From an uncultured Bacillota bacterium (GTDB lineage: Bacteria > Bacillota > Dehalobacteriia > UBA4068 > UBA4997): a stretch of DNA of 40,731 nucleotides. A model generated the notes under the pieces. That model was not told where the DNA came from. It was given only the letters and a program-made list of their open reading frames with translations, and did not search any database. Shown piece after piece: positions 23,926 to 32,506 of the stretch. Numbering within the stretch: the stretch's first letter is position 1; every line of letters starts with the position of its first letter. Location of the stretch: NCBI GenBank assembly GCA_948907985.1, contig CAQWMM010000015.1, forward strand, positions 1 to 40,731, given 5' to 3'. The position numbers and the translations under genes are program-made.

Positions 23926-24460
23926 TTAGTGGCTGTTTAGGGATATTGCTGTTGGCAGGGTTATGCCGATACGGAAGATGTTGGGCAGGGGATAAATATC
24001 CAGAGTTCCGCCGTGGGTGGTAACAATTTCCCGCACAGACTCCAGCCCCAGACCATAACGCGCGCCTTTGGCCTTGAAAGAGAGAAAACGGCCATTTTGC
24101 TGCGCGTATTGGCCGTCATAGGAATTTTCTATTACCAGAAAAAAGGTGCCGGGCATTGAGCGGGCAGATTCAGCGCCAGACTGGCCTTAATATTTTTTCG
24201 GACGGCGGCAGTATAATAATATTGCAGCACAGCGACGACGGAGGCGTGGTTGCAAAAAACGCCGTCAGCAGCTCGGAAAACAGCTGAATTAAAGGAAGCG
24301 TCAGTCGGGAGGCCAGCAGACCATAGATTAGCGTCAGCAAAACGTCGGGATAAAATTGCCAGCCATTGATCAGAAAGAGCAGGGTAAGGGGGAGCTGGCG
24401 TCCAGCTTTGCTGGATGACTGAGGGGGCTGGCAAAAGATAAAACAACGCATTTTGTCCAC
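23926..24460 (-). pseudogene. Remnant of a GHKL-type sensor histidine kinase
   Basis: Three frames on the minus strand each keep part of one protein. 24460 to about 24230 encodes hydrophobic membrane segments (LPLTLLFLINGWQFYPDVLL). A second frame, ending near 24132, has AAVRKNIKASLALNLPAQ, the strand before the ATPase domain. A third frame (24156-23926) has the ATPase end, GARYGLGLESVREIVTTHGG with the G-box. At least two frameshifts and loss of the N-box region (about 35 residues normally lie between the last two pieces) make it non-functional. This is AgrC-like GHKL architecture. No response-regulator gene is left next to it. Confidence 0.65.
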
Positions 24461-24571
24461 ACCTGGAGGGTTAGACGAAAGGGGATTGTTATGGATACTG
24501 ATAATGGTTTGGCTACTCCAAAAATTTGTGAAAAAGTTTAAAAAGCAAGGCTAAACTATATAATTATAGAG

Positions 24572-24601
24572 TGGACATTTTTGGGGTGCAAATGGTAGAA
24601 T
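24572..24601 (+). promoter_or_regulatory. Possible promoter of the LuxR-family gene
   Basis: TGGACA (24572-24577), 18-bp spacer, TAGAAT (24596-24601), about 25 bases before the gene. Spacing is one longer than the window's usual 17. Confidence 0.4.
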
Positions 24602-24631
24602 ATAGTAATATGAGGATAAGGAGGCTGACTG

Positions 24632-27001
24632 GTGGATAAGGATTATATTGCGCCAGCGGCGGCGCTGACAAAGTTGAAGATGGCGCATAGCTTGCCCCGG
24701 ACGGTATATCTTTATGGCGCTACCGGTTATGGCAAGACGGAGTTGGTGCGTCAATATCTGGCGGGGCGTCAGTATACCTACCTCTCCTGCGAGGAGCTGC
24801 CCTGGCCGGCCGGGGCTTTGCCCGCAGGCCAACCCAGCCGGCAGCGGCGGCGGCCGGTGGTGATTGACGATCTGCACCGGCTGAAAAACGACGAGCTGCG
24901 CCAGGCGGTTATTGAGCTGAACCAGCGGAGCGATGTTTGGCTGATTTTGATTAGCCGTAGTCCGTTGTCGGCCTGGTTGTTGCCCCAGCGCGTTAAAGAC
25001 GATTTTATCGTGATCACCGAGGATGACCTACGCTTGAGCCGAGAAGAGATTGCCGCTTATCTGACAGCCCGCGGCGTGGCCTACACCGAGGCCGACGTGC
25101 AGTATTTGCATAGCACCGCGGAGGGCAACGCCTATATTCTCCAGCATGTGGCGCTGCGGATGAAAGAGGGCGGCACGCCCGGCCCCCAGCTTTATGCGGA
25201 GGTTTGGGACGCCTTTGCCGTCTATCTGGAAAACGTGGTGCTGGTGCGCTTGGATAGCGACCTGCTGGATTTTTTAATGCAGGTTAGCGTGGTGGATGAG
25301 TTTACGCTGGAACTGGCCGAGATGATTTCCGGCAATCCGTATGTTGCCATTTTTTTGGAACAAGCGGCGGAGGCCGGCAACTTTATCACCCTGGAGGACG
25401 GCGTTTATCGGCTGCGCCCGGTGCTGGTTCAGGCGTTGCGCAACCGCGCCCTGAAAGTTTATGGTTGGGAGCGCGTTCGGGATTTTAAGTATAACGCCGC
25501 GCTTTACTATGAAATGCACGACGAGATTGTGCCGGCGCTGAAGCTGTTTGAAGAGTGTGGCAAAAGCAAACGGATCAAGAGCCTGCTGATTCGTAACGCC
25601 CGGATGAATCCCGGCAACGGCCATTATTATGAGCTGCGCCGCTATTACTTCAGCCTGAACGAGTGTGAGATTGAAGACAGCCCAGTGCTGATGGCCGGCA
25701 TGAGTATGTTATGCTCGATGTTGATGGACAACGAAAAAAGCGAATATTGGTATGCTAAACTGCAAAGCTTTGCCGCCGGAGCCAAGGGCGGCGACCGCCG
25801 CGAGGCGCTTAGCCGCCTGGCCTATCTGGATATTGGCCTGCCGCACCGGGGCAGCCGCGATGTGTTGGCGCTGATGAAGAAAATCCCCGCGCTGCTGTTC
25901 GATAAAGGTAACTGCCTGCCGGAGTTGTCTGTAACCAGCAATTTGCCCAGCACGATGAACGGCGGCAAGGATTTTTGCCACTGGAGCCCGGATGATACGA
26001 TACTGGCTAAAACGGTGGGGCCGCTGGTGGAGCGCGTGTTGGGGCGTTATGGCAAGGGGATGGTTAAGGCCGCCCTGGGCGAGAGCTATTATGAAAAAGG
26101 CGAGGACAGCTATAAGGTGATGACCTTGTTGGTGCGCGCCCAGATGGAAACCGAGCAGAGCGGGACGGTGGAAATTGCCTTTGCCGCGGTGGGCGTGCGG
26201 GTGCGCCTGGCTTTGCTGCAAGGCGACCTGGCGGCGGCGCGGGAGCTTTTGGCCTCTTTTGCGCAATCGGTGAGGGAGCGGCGCGCCACCCAGCTTTTGC
26301 CTAACATCCGGGCGCTGCAATGCCGCCTGGCGTTGTATGCCGGCAATTTGACGGAGGCGGAAAACTGGCTGAAAACTGCCCCGGATGAAAACGTGGAGTT
26401 TTGCAGTTTGGAGCGCTACCGCTATTTAACCAAGGTGCGCTGCTATCTGGCTAAGGGGGAGTATCGGCAAGCCCAGGCTCTGCTGGAAAAGCTGCGCTAT
26501 TATGCCGAGCAGACCGACCGCCCCTATATCCGTATGGAGTGCGGGCTGCTGGCGGCCGTTGCCAAAGAGCGCGCCGGCGACCCCTGGCAGGATGATTTGG
26601 CGGCGGCGCTGCACGAGGCGGCCGGCTTTAAGTTTTTGCGCTTAATCAGCGAGGAGGGGGCGGCGGTGTGGCCGCTGCTGAAGAAGCAGAAAAAAACCTG
26701 GCTGGAAGAGGGCAAGCTGGATGCGGCGTGGCTGAACCGTCTGCTGGCAGAAACGGAGGATATGGCGCGGCGGTATCCGTTATATTTGAAAAAACAGGTG
26801 GCGGCGGCCGCAGACTTTGGCAGCACCGCGCTGACGATTTTGCGCTTGCAGGCGGATGGGCTTTCCGTCAACCAAATTGCGCAAAGGCTGAATATGAAGC
26901 CGTTTTCGGTTTCCTATCATATTCAGGAGAACTACCGCAAGCTGAATGTTTCGCGCAAGGCCGACGCTTTGCTGGCGGCGCGCAGCTTGGGGATTATCTA
27001 A
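24632..27001 (+). CDS. MalT/LAL-type LuxR-family transcriptional regulator
   Basis: A 789-residue signal-transduction ATPase. The N-terminal STAND-type NTPase domain has Walker A GATGYGKTEL (about residue 31) and a Walker B-like RPVVIDDLHRL, then VWLILISRSPLS. The middle (about 300-720) is helical with repeat-like AALYYE and AENWLKT segments, probably TPR-like. The C-terminal LuxR HTH covers about residues 727-789 (ILRLQADGLSVNQIAQRLNM). Members bind an inducer and ATP, multimerise and activate transcription. Start GTG at 24632 follows AAGGAGG. The surface-protein gene directly downstream is a plausible target, as is the regulator itself; the inducer is unknown. Confidence 0.88.
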   Translation: MDKDYIAPAAALTKLKMAHSLPRTVYLYGATGYGKTELVRQYLAGRQYTYLSCEELPWPAGALPAGQPSRQRRRPVVIDDLHRLKNDELRQAVIELNQRSDVWLILISRSPLSAWLLPQRVKDDFIVITEDDLRLSREEIAAYLTARGVAYTEADVQYLHSTAEGNAYILQHVALRMKEGGTPGPQLYAEVWDAFAVYLENVVLVRLDSDLLDFLMQVSVVDEFTLELAEMISGNPYVAIFLEQAAEAGNFITLEDGVYRLRPVLVQALRNRALKVYGWERVRDFKYNAALYYEMHDEIVPALKLFEECGKSKRIKSLLIRNARMNPGNGHYYELRRYYFSLNECEIEDSPVLMAGMSMLCSMLMDNEKSEYWYAKLQSFAAGAKGGDRREALSRLAYLDIGLPHRGSRDVLALMKKIPALLFDKGNCLPELSVTSNLPSTMNGGKDFCHWSPDDTILAKTVGPLVERVLGRYGKGMVKAALGESYYEKGEDSYKVMTLLVRAQMETEQSGTVEIAFAAVGVRVRLALLQGDLAAARELLASFAQSVRERRATQLLPNIRALQCRLALYAGNLTEAENWLKTAPDENVEFCSLERYRYLTKVRCYLAKGEYRQAQALLEKLRYYAEQTDRPYIRMECGLLAAVAKERAGDPWQDDLAAALHEAAGFKFLRLISEEGAAVWPLLKKQKKTWLEEGKLDAAWLNRLLAETEDMARRYPLYLKKQVAAAADFGSTALTILRLQADGLSVNQIAQRLNMKPFSVSYHIQENYRKLNVSRKADALLAARSLGII

Positions 27002-27013
27002 GGCTTAAAAATT

Positions 27014-27055
27014 CTAAGGCAGCTGCCTTAGTTTATCCAGTTACACTGGATAAAC
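27014..27055 (+). promoter_or_regulatory. Two abutting perfect dyads between the LuxR-type gene and the surface-protein gene
   Basis: An 18-bp perfect palindrome CTAAGGCAGCTGCCTTAG (27014-27031) abuts an 11-bp inverted repeat with a three-base loop (27031-27041 with 27045-27055). No T-run follows. They could be operator sites, a read-through/attenuation structure or an mRNA processing site. Confidence 0.6.
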
Positions 27056-27090
27056 TAATACTCCTTGAAAAAAAATTTTTGGAGGTAACT

Positions 27091-30000
27091 ATGAAAAAAC
27101 ATTTTTGGCTATCCTGTATTTTGCTGTTGGCCTTTATGCTGCTGCCGGAGGCGGCCTGGGCTTTTCCAGCTGGTAATCTTAATTATGAGATTAACGTTGG
27201 CACGGAAACCGTTACCGTAACAGGTATGCAGAACCCTTTGGGCGAAGATGGTGTTTTGACAATCCCGGCAACAGTGGAAAATAATGGCGTTACATATACT
27301 GTAACGGCGATTGGCGATAAAGCATTTGCTTTTTATGATGGTGATACAAAAGTAGAAAAAGAATCAAGAAAAGCAGTAAGCATAAAACGGGTTAGTTTGC
27401 CGGATACGCTTACCAGTATTGGTTATAAAGCTTTCTATGGTTGTATGAATCTGGAGGGCAGCGTTGGGCAGGCAGACAACACGCTGATTTTGCCTGATAA
27501 TATTAAAAGTATCGGTTTTAGCGCGTTTCAAGCTTTTAGTGTCCAAGGAAATTATAACCAGCTAAGTTTAATGGCTAACGGGAATGAAAATAGAGATCCT
27601 TATGGAAATAACAGACTGGTAGACGGTGGTTATGCCTCATCCGGAGTTATTAGCAATTATATTACCGGTTTGCATCTACCGGCTAATTTGCAAACAATGG
27701 ATCATAGTGTATTTAGTGGCTGCGCCAAGCTGAAAGCGGTTGAGATACCGAGCAGCATTGAAACACTGGAGAGCGCGGTGTTTGCTGCCTGTTTTGAATT
27801 GCAAAATGTTACGCTTAACGAGGGGTTAAAAAAGATTGGGCGGTCAACCAGTACCGGCAGCGGCCCGTTTGCTCATTGTACGGCATTGCAAAGCATAACC
27901 TTGCCGGCAAGCCTGGAATTATTGGGCTTTAATGCTTTTAGCTCTTCCGGATTGACGGAAATTACTCTGCCGGAAAATTTACAAACTATCTATAACGGCG
28001 CTTTTGCGGGCTGTTCCAATTTACAGACAATAAATTGGAACAGCAGGCTGGAAACAGTTAAATCCAATGCTTTTGAAAACTGTACCGGCCTTACCGAGGT
28101 TACGATACCGGCGGGCATAGCCGACTTTGATCCAACTGCATTTAGAAATTGCACCGGCCAAATTAATGTTTCGGAAATTTCTCTGTATACTGCTTTGAAA
28201 AATTTCCGGGAAAACGGGCCTGATCAATATGATACGTCCTATACGGTTAACTTTGTCGGTTCCCTGCAAAATTTGGAATTTGCAGACGGCGATTTTAAAT
28301 ATATCATTATAGACGCTGAAAATAAATTTGTGCAGTTGTGTGGTATCAATGACAGTGTTACGCTGGATACTGCGTTGTCTGTACCGGAAAAGGTTACTTA
28401 TATGAACAATGAGTATACCGTAACCGAAATTGGCAGCGGCGTTTTTGCCGGCCAAACAGGCTTGAGGTCCGTTAACTTGCCGGCCAGTTTGGTTAAAATA
28501 GCTAACAGAGCTTTTAGCGGTTGTACCGGTTTAAATGCTTTAACACTGCCGGATAGTGTGGCGTTTATCGGCAAGCAGGCTTTTTCTGAATGTACTGGTT
28601 TGAAAGATATTACATTTTCTGCCGATCTAACTGAAATCAGCGAACAAGCCTTTTATAAATGTGGTATAGAAAACCTGGATTTATCAAATACCAAACTTGA
28701 AAAAATCGATGTACAGGCTTTTAGGGAATGTAAAGCAATGACTGCGGCCAAATTGCCTGATAATTTGCAAACAATAAACGCGTACGCTTTTTACTGTTGT
28801 ACTGCCTTGGAGGAAGTTAATCTGCCTGAAGATTTAACCAACATGGGCGATAATGTTTTTGGCGGCTGCTCTAATTTGGCCAAAGTGGATTGCCCGCCGG
28901 GTATGCAGCTGGTGGAACTGCCCAAATATACCTTTGGCGGCTGTGAAAAATTGGGGCAGATTACGTTGCCGTCAAGCATTAAGAAAATTGGTATGCAGGC
29001 GTTCAGTAATTGCCAAAACCTGCAAGATTTTACTCTGCCAGAGGGCGTGGAGGAGTTGGCGCAGTATGCTTTTTATAAATGCCCCGGCCTTGGCGGCGGC
29101 ACTTTCACTTTGCCGTCCACTGTAAATACGATTGGCCTTAATGCTTTTGAGGAATGTGGAATTGAACGCTTAATAATTAAAGAAAACAGCAGTTTACAGA
29201 ATGTGGCTAATGGTGCTTTTGCTGGCGTGGCAATGTCTGTGATTATCTGCTATGATTGGGATAAGTATACATACCTGAAAGGTATTGTTGGCGAGGGTAC
29301 GCAGGTTTGGTTGATGTGTGATATTGACGGTGTTCTAACTGATCCGGATTTTGTTCTTGACCAGTACTATACCGGCGAGCCAATCTGTCCGCAAGTTACC
29401 TTGTATGTGGAAAAAGACGGCGAGCGGATTGAGTTTGAGCAGAATCTGGACTATACTGTTGAGTATAGAAACAACACTAATGTTACTACTGATTTGGACA
29501 ATCGTGCTGAAATTATTTTTAAGCCTACCGGGAACGGACGCTTGTATGGCGAACAAAAGTTGATGTTGTTCAGCATTATTGAGCCTCCTGTTCAAACGGT
29601 AATAATCAGCTTTTCGCCGGGCGAGGGTAGCGGCGAAATGCTAGCTCAAGAGATTGAAGCGGGCAGTGTTTATATCCTGCCGGAGTGTGGATTTAGCGCG
29701 CCGGAGAATATGGAGTTTGCCGGTTGGGATTATGCGGGTATCATCTATCAGCCGGGAGAAGAAATTGCGATTGGCGAAGAAGTTCCGGAAGTTGTGCTGA
29801 CGGCCACCTGGAAAGCTAAGGCAGACGAACCAACGCCGCCGGTGGTTAAAGAATACTGGACGATTAGCTTTGAGCCGAACGGCGGCACGCTGACTCCGCC
29901 GGATAATCCGGTTAAGGTGGAGCGGGGGCAGAAATTGATCCTGCCGAGCGCGGTCAAGGCGGGCTACACCTTGCAGCACTGGCAAATTGGCGAGGACGCG

Positions 30001-30843
30001 GCTAACACTGCGGCGGCCAACTCGGCTTATCTGTTCGGGGCGGATACCAGGGTTTATGCTGTTTGGCAGGAGAATGAAAAACCGCCGGTGGTGGACCCGA
30101 AACCGGATGATCCGGTTGATCCCAAACCCGACGATCCTAAACCTGATGATCCAGAGCCGGAAAAACCCGGCAGCAGCGGCGGCAGCAGCCACCGGCGGCC
30201 AAACCGTCAGCCGGCTGAGCCAAGCAAGCCGGAGGAGGCGGCCAAACCAACTAACCCGACCGAGCAGGCCGAGCAGACCAAGCCAAGCACACCGGATTTG
30301 CAGCCCAGGCGCAACTTTCCGGATGTGCCGCCGGAGGCCTGGTATGCCGAGGCGGTGGAGTTTGTGCAGCGGCGCGGTCTGATGCAGGGCAACCCGGATG
30401 GCGGCTTTGCTCCGAATGAAAACCTATCGCGTGCAATGTTGGCGCAGATTATCTATAACCTGCAAGGTCAGCCGGCCTATACGGCGTCGGGAGTGGCTTT
30501 CAGCGATGTTCTGCCGGGCGCGTGGTACGCCAAAGCGATCAACTGGGCGGCGGATAACGGTTTTGTGCTGGGTTATGGCGACGGGCGTTTTCTGCCCAAT
30601 GATAATATCACCCGCGAGCAGCTGGCGGTAATTCTTTGGCGGTTTGCCGGCCAGCCGGCAGGGGCGGGCGTTTCTCTGGCTGGGTTTGCCGATGTGGCGC
30701 AGATCAGCGATTATGCCCGGGAGGCCATGGAGTGGTCGGTGGCTGGCGGCATACTGCGGGGCGACGCGCAGCGGCTTAATCCACAGGCGCCGGCCAGCCG
30801 CGCCGAGGTGGCCCAGGTTTTATTGAACTATTTGGGTGAATAA
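27091..30843 (+). CDS. BspA-like leucine-rich-repeat surface protein with SLH anchor
   Basis: A 1250-residue secreted protein. Signal peptide: residues 1-24 (ending AAWAFPAG). Residues about 65-730 are BspA-type LRR_5 repeats (for example ITLPASLELLGFNAFSSSGL). About 745-835 is a beta-rich domain with VEYRNNTNV. About 835-910 and 920-995 are two InlB/List-Bact-type repeats (ISFEPNGGTLTPP). Residues 997-1073 are a Pro/Lys/Asp linker with KPDDP repeats. Three SLH domains start near 1074, 1136 and 1198. ATG at 27091 follows TTGGAGG; the frame is open 141 codons further upstream, but that part lies inside the regulator gene. Such proteins bind host or matrix molecules and are held by the secondary cell-wall polymer; binding partners here are unknown. 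Confidence 0.9.
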   Translation: MKKHFWLSCILLLAFMLLPEAAWAFPAGNLNYEINVGTETVTVTGMQNPLGEDGVLTIPATVENNGVTYTVTAIGDKAFAFYDGDTKVEKESRKAVSIKRVSLPDTLTSIGYKAFYGCMNLEGSVGQADNTLILPDNIKSIGFSAFQAFSVQGNYNQLSLMANGNENRDPYGNNRLVDGGYASSGVISNYITGLHLPANLQTMDHSVFSGCAKLKAVEIPSSIETLESAVFAACFELQNVTLNEGLKKIGRSTSTGSGPFAHCTALQSITLPASLELLGFNAFSSSGLTEITLPENLQTIYNGAFAGCSNLQTINWNSRLETVKSNAFENCTGLTEVTIPAGIADFDPTAFRNCTGQINVSEISLYTALKNFRENGPDQYDTSYTVNFVGSLQNLEFADGDFKYIIIDAENKFVQLCGINDSVTLDTALSVPEKVTYMNNEYTVTEIGSGVFAGQTGLRSVNLPASLVKIANRAFSGCTGLNALTLPDSVAFIGKQAFSECTGLKDITFSADLTEISEQAFYKCGIENLDLSNTKLEKIDVQAFRECKAMTAAKLPDNLQTINAYAFYCCTALEEVNLPEDLTNMGDNVFGGCSNLAKVDCPPGMQLVELPKYTFGGCEKLGQITLPSSIKKIGMQAFSNCQNLQDFTLPEGVEELAQYAFYKCPGLGGGTFTLPSTVNTIGLNAFEECGIERLIIKENSSLQNVANGAFAGVAMSVIICYDWDKYTYLKGIVGEGTQVWLMCDIDGVLTDPDFVLDQYYTGEPICPQVTLYVEKDGERIEFEQNLDYTVEYRNNTNVTTDLDNRAEIIFKPTGNGRLYGEQKLMLFSIIEPPVQTVIISFSPGEGSGEMLAQEIEAGSVYILPECGFSAPENMEFAGWDYAGIIYQPGEEIAIGEEVPEVVLTATWKAKADEPTPPVVKEYWTISFEPNGGTLTPPDNPVKVERGQKLILPSAVKAGYTLQHWQIGEDAANTAAANSAYLFGADTRVYAVWQENEKPPVVDPKPDDPVDPKPDDPKPDDPEPEKPGSSGGSSHRRPNRQPAEPSKPEEAAKPTNPTEQAEQTKPSTPDLQPRRNFPDVPPEAWYAEAVEFVQRRGLMQGNPDGGFAPNENLSRAMLAQIIYNLQGQPAYTASGVAFSDVLPGAWYAKAINWAADNGFVLGYGDGRFLPNDNITREQLAVILWRFAGQPAGAGVSLAGFADVAQISDYAREAMEWSVAGGILRGDAQRLNPQAPASRAEVAQVLLNYLGE

Positions 30844-30852
30844 ACAAAATGA

Positions 30853-30883
30853 CAAGCCCCCAGCGGAAAATGCCGGGGGCTTG
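30853..30883. terminator. Terminator between the convergent surface-protein and glnQ-like genes
   Basis: 9-bp perfect GC-rich stem (30853-30861 with 30875-30883). T-richness after it is modest on both strands (TTTG / CATTTTGTTTA on the minus strand). Confidence 0.7.
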
Positions 30884-30916
30884 CTGTTTGATTGGGGGCC
30901 GTTTGGGCGGGGCCGG

Positions 30917-31678
30917 TTAGCGAATAACGGAACTTAAAAAGTTTTTCAGCCGCTCACTTTGCGGGTTTTCAAAAATTTCGCCGGGCAACCCCTGCTCTAT
31001 GATGTGGCCGTCGGCCATAAAAATCACGCGGTCGGCCACCTCGCGGGCAAAACCCATTTCGTGGGTAACCACCAGCATTGTCATGCGCTGTTCAGCCAGG
31101 GTTTTCATAACATTGAGTACCTCCCCGGTGATTTCCGGGTCCAGAGCGGAGGTTGGTTCGTCGAAGAGCATCAGTTCCGGCTGCATTGCCAGACCGCGAG
31201 CAATGGCTACCCGCTGTTTCTGCCCGCCGGAAAGCTGGGCCGGGTAGCGCTCGGCCTTATCGGCCAGCCCCACCATCTCCAGCAGGCGGCGCGCCTCTTT
31301 TTCGGCCTCGGCCAGCGGCTGTTTTTTTACCTTAACCGGGGCGTAAGTGATATTGCCCAGCACAGTCATATGCGGAAAAAGGTTGAAGTGCTGAAAGATC
31401 ATGCCAATCTCGCTGCACATTCGCCGAATTTCGCGCTCCGGCAGATATTCCGGCTTGCCATGGGGGGACTTCACCAGCGCTTTGCCGTTAATGATAATCT
31501 CGCCGGCGGAAATTTTCTCCAGATAATTGACAGAGCGCAGCAGCGTACTTTTGCCGGAGCCGGACGGGCCGATAATCGCCACGGTTTCGCCGCGCTCAAC
31601 GTGCAGCGATACGTCGTCCAGCGCTTTAACCGCGCCGAAGACTTTATGGATATGATTTAACTCCAGAATAGACGGCAT
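30917..31678 (-). CDS. glnQ: Polar amino-acid ABC transporter ATPase
   Basis: A 253-residue ABC ATPase of the PAAT (GlnQ/HisP/ArtP-like) family. Walker A GPSGSGKST near residue 38, FQHFNLFPHMTVLGN, signature LSGGQKQRVAIARGL, Walker B LMLFDEPTSALDPE, and the switch His in VVTHEMGFAREVADR. It is the third gene of an operon of receptor, permease and ATPase on the minus strand. The symbol reflects family resemblance; glutamine specificity is not proven. Confidence 0.92.
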   Translation of the reverse strand: MPSILELNHIHKVFGAVKALDDVSLHVERGETVAIIGPSGSGKSTLLRSVNYLEKISAGEIIINGKALVKSPHGKPEYLPEREIRRMCSEIGMIFQHFNLFPHMTVLGNITYAPVKVKKQPLAEAEKEARRLLEMVGLADKAERYPAQLSGGQKQRVAIARGLAMQPELMLFDEPTSALDPEITGEVLNVMKTLAEQRMTMLVVTHEMGFAREVADRVIFMADGHIIEQGLPGEIFENPQSERLKNFLSSVIR

Positions 31679-31680
31679 GG

Positions 31681-32418
31681 CTATTCACTCCTCTGTTCGT
31701 GTTTGGAAAATCTTCTTTCCAGATAATTTTGCAGTTTGGTCAGACCAAAGGTTAAAATCAGATAGATAACAGCGGCCAGCAGGTAGGCCATTAGCTTGCC
31801 GTCGCGGTTGACAGCGGCACGGGCGGCTTTTAGCAGCTCGGTTACGCCCAGCGCGTAAACCAGCGAAGTGTCTTTAACCAACGTGATCATCTCGTTGCTC
31901 ACCGCCGGCAGCACCACGCGCACCATTTGGGGCAGCACAATGCCTAAAATAGTCTGCGGGCGGCTTAGGCCCAGACAGGCCGCCGCCTCATACTGGCCGC
32001 GGTCAATGGATTTGATGCCGCCGCGGTAAATCTCGGAGAGATAGGCGGCATAATTCAGCACGAAAGTAACCATGGCTGAAGTTACAGCGTCAATCATTAG
32101 GCCGGTGTAAATCGGCACGATGAAATAGACGAAGAAAAGTTGCAGCATTAACGGCGTGCCGCGAAAAATGAACACATAAAAGCGGCAGAAACAGCGAATT
32201 GGCCAAAGGCGGCTTTCGCTGCCCAGCGCCAGCGGCAGCCCAAGCGGGATAGAAAAAATCAGGGTGATAAAAAACACCTTGATTGTCATTACTGTACCCT
32301 TAAGCAGCGAGGGCAGAATAATCTCGGCATAATCCAGGCTGTTTGCCAACGAGTGCAGCAGGTTGGACAGGCTCAGGGTATCTGCCAGACTGTGGAGCAG
32401 ATTGACGATAATATCCAT
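31681..32418 (-). CDS. Polar amino-acid ABC transporter permease
   Basis: A 245-residue permease of the His/Glu/Gln/Arg family with about five membrane segments. The EAA coupling motif is YEAAACLGLSRPQTILGIVLPQ, followed by PAVSNEMITLVKDTSL, both typical. One permease gene implies a homodimer. The N-terminus has a short internal duplication (LLHSLADTL/LLHSLANSL). AAGGA eight bases before ATG 32418; two bases separate its stop from glnQ. Confidence 0.92.
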   Translation of the reverse strand: MDIIVNLLHSLADTLSLSNLLHSLANSLDYAEIILPSLLKGTVMTIKVFFITLIFSIPLGLPLALGSESRLWPIRCFCRFYVFIFRGTPLMLQLFFVYFIVPIYTGLMIDAVTSAMVTFVLNYAAYLSEIYRGGIKSIDRGQYEAAACLGLSRPQTILGIVLPQMVRVVLPAVSNEMITLVKDTSLVYALGVTELLKAARAAVNRDGKLMAYLLAAVIYLILTFGLTKLQNYLERRFSKHEQRSE

Positions 32419-32446
32419 AACACAAATCCTTTTTATGTATTAAAAG

Positions 32447-32480
32447 CAGTTCAACAGCGCTGGGCAGCACTGTTGAACTG
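32447..32480 (-). terminator. Intra-operon attenuator between receptor and permease genes
   Basis: 15-bp stem with one mismatch (32447-32457 with 32470-32480 plus GCTG/CAGC inside), followed on the minus strand by CTTTTAAT. It should lower permease/ATPase mRNA relative to the receptor, as in the liv operon. Confidence 0.65.
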
Positions 32481-32506
32481 GAATTATTATTAACGCCCGG
32501 CAGCGT

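Noticed and set aside
24132..24446. Separate 104-codon minus-strand gene
   Set aside because: Only its last 30 codons resemble protein; the pieces fit as one frameshifted kinase remnant.
26668..27090. 141-codon N-terminal extension of the surface protein
   Set aside because: It lies inside the LuxR-type gene in another frame; ATG 27091 has a strong binding site and a signal peptide follows directly.
29641..30192. 183-codon minus-strand ORF opposite the surface-protein linker
   Set aside because: Mirror of a repetitive coding region, with no start signals.
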